A stretch of DNA of 64,000 nucleotides from assembly GCF_032271945.1 (NCBI RefSeq), contig NZ_CP130319.1, positions 4,297,001-4,361,000 on the forward strand. Reading direction: 5' to 3'. The stretch's first letter is position 1. Each line of letters starts with the position of its first letter. Positions 58,821 through 64,000 of the stretch are shown here, in pieces. The position numbers and the translations under genes were made by a program. Below the pieces are notes generated by a model. The model was not told the origin of the DNA. It worked only from the letters and a program-made list of their open reading frames with translations, and made no database searches. This DNA comes from Paenibacillus sp. MBLB1832. GTDB taxonomy: Bacteria > Bacillota > Bacilli > Paenibacillales > NBRC-103111.

Positions 58821-58855
58821 AAAAAGAGTGTCTGCATAGGGATGCAAACACTCTT
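58821..58855 (-). terminator. Attenuating terminator between pstS and pstC
   Basis: On the minus strand AAGAGTGT-TTGCAT / ATGCA-GACACTCTT with an AGGG-type loop, then TTTTT. It should end most transcripts after pstS so that the binding protein is made in excess. Confidence 0.8.
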
Positions 58856-58868
58856 GATGAGGTTGATC

Positions 58869-59777
58869 TTATTTTTTCAACAAGTCAGCTGGTAAGAACT
58901 TCAAATCACGAACTTGTTTGCCCTGGAATTCTTTGGTCGTGATGTAGTCAATGAATGCCTTCGTTGCATCTTTCGCTTCACCTTTGGTGTACATATGCTC
59001 AACACCGAACAATTTGTATGTGCCGTTTTTGATGTTTTCTTCGGAGTATGCTACGCCATCAATTTTCAGAGCTTTTAAAGTGTCATCGATGTATGGTGTA
59101 TCTACATAACCAATAGAACCTGAACCTGATGGACCAGCAACCGCTGTTTTCACAGCACCGCTGTTTTCTTGCGTGATACCGTCTTTGGAGAACTCTTTGC
59201 CATCCAAAATGATTTGTTTCACAAGTGCACGGGATCCTGAGCTTTCTGGACGGTGAACAAGCACGATTTTGGCGTCATTTCCGCCGACTTCTTTCCAGTT
59301 TGTAATTTTACCAGTGAAAATATCTGTTGCTTGTTGTTTCGTTAAGTTGTCTACTTTTACATCTTTATTTACGATAAGCGCGAAAGGCGCGATCGCGACT
59401 TGGTGGTCAACAAGACCTTTATCTTTATACTCAGCCCCTGGCTCAATGTCGGAGTTTCCGATATCGGATGTACCGTCTGCTACGTTCTTGATTCCTGTTC
59501 CTGAACCGCCTGCTGTTACGTTAATCGTAACTTTCGGGTTCTTTTCCATAAACTCAGTTGCTGCTTGTTTAACCAAAGGAAGAAGTGCGCTTGATCCAGA
59601 AGCAGTAACCGTTCCACTTATTTCTTTCTTAGGAGCTTCACTTGCTTTCGCTGTTGCCGCCGCTGTTGCTGCTGCATCTTTCGTTTCTGTTTTCGTACCG
59701 CAAGCTACCAAAGACCCCATCATCAAAACCGCTGTAAGTGTTACTGTAATCCCTTTTCTCGACATGAACTTAAACAT
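58869..59777 (-). CDS. pstS: Phosphate-binding lipoprotein PstS
   Basis: A 302-residue lipoprotein: signal peptide with lipobox SLVAC near residue 25, an Ala/Lys/Thr tether, then the phosphate site blocks TASGSSALLPLVKQ, GGSGTGIKNVADGTSDIG and RPESSGSRALVKQI. The ATG at 59777 has AAAGGAGG 11 bases before; the nearer ATG at 59786 is only two bases from it. First gene of the operon. Confidence 0.95.
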   Translation of the reverse strand: MFKFMSRKGITVTLTAVLMMGSLVACGTKTETKDAAATAAATAKASEAPKKEISGTVTASGSSALLPLVKQAATEFMEKNPKVTINVTAGGSGTGIKNVADGTSDIGNSDIEPGAEYKDKGLVDHQVAIAPFALIVNKDVKVDNLTKQQATDIFTGKITNWKEVGGNDAKIVLVHRPESSGSRALVKQIILDGKEFSKDGITQENSGAVKTAVAGPSGSGSIGYVDTPYIDDTLKALKIDGVAYSEENIKNGTYKLFGVEHMYTKGEAKDATKAFIDYITTKEFQGKQVRDLKFLPADLLKK

Positions 59778-59881
59778 AGTTAGCATGTCCTCCTTTGAAT
59801 TTATGATTATACTTTGGTTAAGTTCGATCCCCATCTCATGCGTGTGTCGAACGACCTTACTTCTACATCGTACCAACCGAA

Positions 59882-59943
59882 TGTAAAATCCAAACCCGCG
59901 AAACGTTAACGTAATGTAAAACTTTTAATTTACAAATCGTTAA
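59882..59943 (-). promoter_or_regulatory. Pho-box-like repeats before pstS
   Basis: On the minus strand TTTACA at 59915-59920 and 59882-59887 and TTAACG at 59904-59909 and 59938-59943 keep an 11-base rhythm (11, 22, and one 23-base step). PhoP boxes of Bacillus are TT(A/T/C)ACA repeats spaced this way. Control of pst by phosphate starvation is expected. Confidence 0.65.
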
Positions 59944-60038
59944 CACAGTTCGACGCTTTAGTTAATAGAAGCCCCCTATATTAATAAGTAATTAGATAGA
60001 AAAATGTCTAAGCTTGTCTATACATAGGAGGGATTCAT

Positions 60039-61781
60039 ATGAATAAACTCAAATTGTCGAACTTAACAATGCGTACGAAGCTAGTCGTCAGCTTCAGCGG
60101 GGTTCTGCTTATTTTCTTAGCAGTCGCCTTGTTCAATCTGTACCAGGTGACACAAATCAAACAGCATATGACCGATCAGAACGATAAAGTAGATTTGAAA
60201 GTAATGGCGCTTGAGCTTAAAAACATGGTTCAAGAGATGAACATCATCGCATCGGGGCTCGAGATTTCCAAAAAGCCAGAATTTATCGATAAGTACAATA
60301 GTAAACGTACACCTTATAATGAGATGATTACGCGGATTGGGAATACGGCCAGTACCACGGATCAGCAGAAATGGCGCAGCCAGTTGATTCAAGCTTCCGT
60401 TGATTACATTAACAATTTCGATACCGCTGCGAAAATGGTTCAGGATACGGCTATGAAGCCTGCCGATTTGCAGATCAATCTGTTGTACTTATATAGCGAA
60501 TCCCAAGAGCTGAAAGATCGTATCTTCGGTTTAGTTGATAAGTTTTACCTTACATATGCAGATGGGGCCGCTTCAGCCATTGCCTCGTCCACCAAAGCTT
60601 TAGATGATAGCCGCTCCATCATGCTCATCGCTTCTGCTGTCGTCTTTTTCCTTACCATGATCATTGCCTTTCTCATTATTACATCCTTCACACGTCCGAT
60701 TTCCATCCTGCAAAAAGCTGTATCGCGCATCGCCGCTGGTGATCTGACACAGACGATTAACTCGACAGCCAAAGACGAGCTAGGTCAGTTAAGCAATAGC
60801 TTTGACGTCATGATTAGGCAAGTCAGCCATATGCTTGGCGCTACCAAAGTGATCGCATCCTCGTTGTCGGATCACTCCCATGAATTCCATCGCTTCTCCC
60901 AATTAACGGCTTCGGCAAATACGGATATTCTGAAAGCGATCCATGAAATTTCAACGGGCGCAGACGAGCAAGCAATGAAAACAGAGATCAGCTCCGTGTT
61001 AATTGCGGAATTGGAAGCGGAAATCCGTGGTATCCGTGCCTACACGAACGATATGAAACGAAGCAGCGATGAAGCGGCCGTCGGTGTGCAGCAAGGAACT
61101 GCTTCCGTCCAGGCACTCAAAGCCTCGTCTGCGCAGTCGCAGCTTCTACTGCAAAAGGTCGACACCGCTATGCAAACGCTGAACGCAAGCTCCAATCAGA
61201 TCGGTTCCATCGTTCGTTCGATTACGGACATTTCCACGCAAACGAACGTGCTGGCCTTAAATGCAGCCATTGAAGCCGCAAGAGCGGGCGTTCATGGACG
61301 CGGGTTCTCTGTCATTGCCGATGAAGTTAGAGAACTATCCCTGCAAACGAATAGCTCTTCGAGAACAATCAGCGCGATTATCGGAAATTTGCAAGGTCAG
61401 ATCGCTGAGCTTCAGCACTCCCTGGTAGACGCGCGCGAATCAGCGCAAACGCAAACAAGTCACGTGGAGGAAACGTTCGGTTCCTTCTATCGCATTGAGC
61501 AATCCACGTTGGGCATCCGTGAACAGATTGAGCAGATTCATCAGAAGATTGGGCAAGCCCAATCCAAGAACGATCGCCTGGTGGACTCTGTCCAGTTCGT
61601 AGCCGCCATCGCCCAAGAAACCGCTGCGGGGGTTGAAGAAGTGAACTCCACGAGCATCCAGCAGGATGCTTCCATCCACCGTATCGCCGAAGAATCGGAC
61701 GATATTCTGGAGCTAGCGCAGCAGCTTTTTAAGGAGATAAGTAAATTTCAAATCGCGGAATCTTGGATTGAGATTGGATAA
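60039..61781 (+). CDS. Methyl-accepting chemotaxis protein
   Basis: A 580-residue receptor. First helix at about 13-33 (KLVVSFSGVLLIFLAVALFN), an extracellular helical bundle sensor, second helix near 196-218, HAMP (TSFTRPISILQKAVSRIAAG), and a signalling part with the hairpin tip NVLALNAAIEAARAGVHGRG and FSVIADEVRELS. It signals to CheA/CheW, genes not in the window. AGGAGGG precedes the ATG. The ligand is unknown. A weak long-loop hairpin (AAAACCTCTA...TAGAGGTGGGTTTT) follows at 61786-61848. Confidence 0.93.
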   Translation: MNKLKLSNLTMRTKLVVSFSGVLLIFLAVALFNLYQVTQIKQHMTDQNDKVDLKVMALELKNMVQEMNIIASGLEISKKPEFIDKYNSKRTPYNEMITRIGNTASTTDQQKWRSQLIQASVDYINNFDTAAKMVQDTAMKPADLQINLLYLYSESQELKDRIFGLVDKFYLTYADGAASAIASSTKALDDSRSIMLIASAVVFFLTMIIAFLIITSFTRPISILQKAVSRIAAGDLTQTINSTAKDELGQLSNSFDVMIRQVSHMLGATKVIASSLSDHSHEFHRFSQLTASANTDILKAIHEISTGADEQAMKTEISSVLIAELEAEIRGIRAYTNDMKRSSDEAAVGVQQGTASVQALKASSAQSQLLLQKVDTAMQTLNASSNQIGSIVRSITDISTQTNVLALNAAIEAARAGVHGRGFSVIADEVRELSLQTNSSSRTISAIIGNLQGQIAELQHSLVDARESAQTQTSHVEETFGSFYRIEQSTLGIREQIEQIHQKIGQAQSKNDRLVDSVQFVAAIAQETAAGVEEVNSTSIQQDASIHRIAEESDDILELAQQLFKEISKFQIAESWIEIG

Positions 61782-61896
61782 TGAGAAAACCTCTATCGAG
61801 GCCATTCAAGGATGAGCGACCGCGTTTAGAGGTGGGTTTTATCGCCAAATAGAAAGACGTTTTCGATAAGCGAAAACTTATACTTTCTATTGTGGT

Positions 61897-61936
61897 CAAA
61901 AAGAGCCGAAGTCCCTTATAGGATTTCGGCTCTTCT
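61897..61936. terminator. Terminator after motB
   Basis: AAGAGCCGAA-GTCC / GGA-TTTCGGCTCTT with a short loop. The minus strand ends in TTTTT, serving motB; the plus side has a weaker TTCTTATT. Confidence 0.75.
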
Positions 61937-61946
61937 TATTTGAAGT

Positions 61947-62753
61947 TTATTTGGCAATTTGATCGGTTGCCTTAATGTTACGGAGGACGCTCACTTCTAC
62001 CCGACGGTTCTTCGCTCTGCCATCTGGCGTCGCATTGTCGGCAACTGGACGGTACTCGCCATATCCGACCGACGAGAAGGAAGCAGGATGAATGTTCACG
62101 TTGTTTAGCAATATTTTCATGAAATTGACGGCACGCTTCGCACTTAAATCCCAGTTCGTCTCGAAATCAGCGCGATGGATCGGAATATTATCCGTATGTC
62201 CAGCCACTTCCACCTGGTAGCCAGGATACTTGCCGAGCAACGTGGACATCGAAATGGCCAGGTTCTGCGACTCCGGCTTGATCGTTGCTGAACCCGAATC
62301 GAACAATGCGCGATCACTAATCGTGATGGTGAGCTTCTCGTTATCCAGCTTCGTCGTCAGCTGCTCACTCATATTGTTTTCTTTGATGAAGGCATCCATG
62401 CTCTTCTTCAATTCATTTAGATCCTTCTCTTCCTTCTCGAGCTTCGCAGCTAATTGGCTCTCTACCTTGCCCTCTTCTTTGGTAGGAGGATTCTGGTTCT
62501 TCTGGTTGTTTTTCGTTGAATTCGCTGCATCCTCAATCGGAATTAAGTTTGACATGGCGAAGGGCGCTTCGCCCCCGCTAAACGCGCTATTTAAAGAACG
62601 CATGATTTTATCATATTTCTTGGAATCCACCTGACTCGACGCGAACAAAATGATAAACAAGGCAAGAAGCAGTGTTAGGAGATCCGCATAAGGAATAAGC
62701 CAGGTTTCATCCATGTGTTCCTCATGTTCCTCATGCTTCTTCTTTTTACTCAC
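61947..62753 (-). CDS. motB: Flagellar stator protein MotB
   Basis: A 268-residue stator subunit. Charged start (KKKKHEEHEEHMDETW), one helix with the proton-carrying Asp24 in YADLLTLLLALFIILFASS, a linker and an OmpA-like peptidoglycan-binding domain (VAGHTDNIPIHRADFETNWD, LSAKRAVNFM). The GTG at 62753 with GGAGGGAGG is the start; it overlaps the motA end by eight bases. Asp suggests proton rather than sodium drive, a family-based inference. Confidence 0.94.
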   Translation of the reverse strand: MSKKKKHEEHEEHMDETWLIPYADLLTLLLALFIILFASSQVDSKKYDKIMRSLNSAFSGGEAPFAMSNLIPIEDAANSTKNNQKNQNPPTKEEGKVESQLAAKLEKEEKDLNELKKSMDAFIKENNMSEQLTTKLDNEKLTITISDRALFDSGSATIKPESQNLAISMSTLLGKYPGYQVEVAGHTDNIPIHRADFETNWDLSAKRAVNFMKILLNNVNIHPASFSSVGYGEYRPVADNATPDGRAKNRRVEVSVLRNIKATDQIAK

Positions 62754-63543
62754 GTGCGCCTCCCTCCTTCTCACCTTCTTCAAATTTCTCACGATCTTTA
62801 TTCGCAACGAAGATCATCATTTTTTGCTTCACGGAATTGGCCGATACCCCAGATTGAATGGAGAGGAGGCCTTCCACAATCATCAGCTTAATTTCCACTT
62901 CTTTTTTGGACTTCGTCTTGAGCTTATTGGCAAAAGGGTGAAATACCACATACCCCAAGAAAATTCCGAACATTGTTGCAACGAAAGCTGCGGAAATCAA
63001 ATGTCCTAACTTCTCAACTTCGCTCAAATTCCCAAGCGCTGCAATAAGACCTACAACGGCACCGAGAACCCCCAACGTCGGGGCATATGTTCCAGCTTGT
63101 GTGAAAATACTGGCATATTTCTTATGTCTCGTTTCCATCTCTGCAATGTCTTCCAACAGAACGTCGCGTACGAAATCAGGATCATTCCCATCAATAATGA
63201 GACGCATGCCGCTTTTCATAAAAGGATCCGAAAGCTCTTCCGCTTGCTTCTCCAAGGATAACAGCCCTTCACGTCTTGTAATAGAAACCCAGTCAACGAA
63301 CTTTTCGATCAATTCTCTCTTGGGCATGAGCGCTTGCTCGGTAAAAATGATTTTGAGCAGCCCTGGAATTTTCTTGATCTCCTCCAGTGAAAACGCATTG
63401 AACAACGCTGCAGCCGTTCCACCAAAAATAATTAAAGCAGCCGCTGGGTTCAGCAAAGCCCCTAAACTAGCTCCTTTTAATACCATCCCGAATCCAATGG
63501 ATACACCGGCCAAAACGACTCCAATGATCGTTGATTTTTCCAT
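62746..63543 (-). CDS. motA: Flagellar stator protein MotA
   Basis: A 265-residue membrane protein with four helices and the large cytoplasmic loop that touches the rotor. SIGFGMVLKGASLGALLNPA, AALIIFGGTAAALFNAF and TLGVLGAVVGLIAAL are typical. It forms the A5B2 stator with MotB. A sigma-D promoter is expected upstream; I could not place a convincing one. Confidence 0.94.
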   Translation of the reverse strand: MEKSTIIGVVLAGVSIGFGMVLKGASLGALLNPAAALIIFGGTAAALFNAFSLEEIKKIPGLLKIIFTEQALMPKRELIEKFVDWVSITRREGLLSLEKQAEELSDPFMKSGMRLIIDGNDPDFVRDVLLEDIAEMETRHKKYASIFTQAGTYAPTLGVLGAVVGLIAALGNLSEVEKLGHLISAAFVATMFGIFLGYVVFHPFANKLKTKSKKEVEIKLMIVEGLLSIQSGVSANSVKQKMMIFVANKDREKFEEGEKEGGARE

Positions 63544-63889
63544 GTATAAGCACCCCGTATGCTCTCTATTTTTCCAATCTTTATGTAAACAACATCATTA
63601 CCTGCCATCGAATATTCTACTATCCATCATAAGTTGAAATGAGCATAACTACAATCCCTTTCCGAAAAAAAGTAGGACTAAAGTCACGTATATCATGTAA
63701 AAAGTGTTCAAATTATGACGAAAATTGGTATATCGTTGTTCGTTTAAAATTACACCAAATAGGCGTAAATTCCTGCTTGATACGATCTTGTAGAACATAT
63801 AGGGGAGACGTAGTAAAATTGGTATGTCTTGGTAGATATTAGGGGAACGATAGTACAGAATGACCAACGTTTGTTGATGAGGAGGAATG

Positions 63890-64000
63890 ATGGCAGTGGA
63901 AAAACGGCCTTTTGGCTCTACAGGGCAGCAGTTTTCGATATTAAGCTTTGGTGCGCAGCGGATCGTCGATGAGCATAACTGCTCCGAAGAGGAAGCCATT
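63890..64000 (+). CDS. Aldo/keto reductase, N-terminal fragment cut by the window edge
   Basis: The last bases encode MAVEKRPFGSTGQQFSILSF and GAQRIVDEHNCSEEEAI. The RPFGSTGxxxSxLxFGAxRI pattern is the first strand of aldo/keto reductases, NADPH-linked carbonyl reducers. GGAGGA lies at 63881-63886; starts at 63887, 63890 (ATG) or 63896 (GTG, best spacing) are all possible. The 346-base gap from motA to here holds no other gene; the leftward frame across 63649-63999 looks like its shadow. Confidence 0.65.
   Translation, partial: MAVEKRPFGSTGQQFSILSFGAQRIVDEHNCSEEEAI

Noticed and set aside
63649..63999. 116-codon leftward frame at the right end
   Set aside because: It overlaps a convincing aldo/keto reductase start on the plus strand and shows no domain pattern.

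Overview
The window reads as chromosomal DNA of a flagellated, endospore-forming, low-to-mid GC Firmicute, most probably a Paenibacillus or close relative. Support comes from strong AGGAGG-type ribosome binding sites, an alpha/beta small acid-soluble spore protein, spore-membrane proteins (YtaF, YtvI-like), a Bacillus-type polA-mutM-ytaF-coaE cluster, YesM/YesN sugar two-component genes beside a CUT1 ABC transporter, motAB, and a CIRCE operator. No phage, transposase, CRISPR array or plasmid functions were seen. Genus is an inference from gene content, not from a marker gene.

Layout. 0-5 kb: start of an MFS transporter, epimerase, glutathione peroxidase, a DUF1450/HesB-like pair, HxlR regulator, methionine aminopeptidase and an AI-2E-type membrane protein. 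5-8 kb: an AraC regulator divergent from a 749-residue FAD-dependent oxidoreductase. 8-20 kb: small unknown genes, an M14 peptidase, murI, a PdaA-like deacetylase lipoprotein, bdbC, a frameshifted XRE-LytTR regulator, a NAGPA-domain protein, the ytxH/DUF948 pair, a 165-bp inverted-repeat element, eda, a SufR-like Fe-S regulator, a YutE-like gene, an acyltransferase and a TPR protein. 20-26 kb: SgrR-type regulator, VanZ-like protein, tRNA-Ala(GGC), a GH16-like protein, DltE-like SDR, and two gene remnants. 26-38 kb: a sugar-uptake region (YesM/YesN, binding protein, two permeases), a DUF4317 protein, then a second AraC/FAD-oxidoreductase module with the same divergent layout as the first. 38-45 kb: TetR plus ABC exporter with twin operators, htpG behind a promoter and CIRCE, a c-di-GMP-I riboswitch in front of a 62-residue unknown protein, nrdR and a spore protein gene. 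45-51 kb: polA-mutM-ytaF-coaE-transglycosylase, all leftward. 51-64 kb: HAD hydrolase, EAL-CBS-GGDEF protein, hybrid sensor kinase, the pstSCAB-phoU phosphate operon with a Pho-box-like repeat, a chemoreceptor, motAB and the start of an aldo/keto reductase.

Connections. Cyclic-di-GMP appears twice: an RNA sensor at 43.7 kb and a turnover or receptor protein at 52 kb, with motility genes at 60-63.5 kb. The two FAD-oxidoreductase/AraC modules share protein similarity, divergent orientation and a TGTTAAAAGG word upstream of the oxidoreductase; the second lies next to a sugar transporter, which suggests, without proving, a role in processing a plant or microbial glycan. The best candidates for undescribed biology are the riboswitch-controlled 62-residue protein and the duplicated oxidoreductase module.
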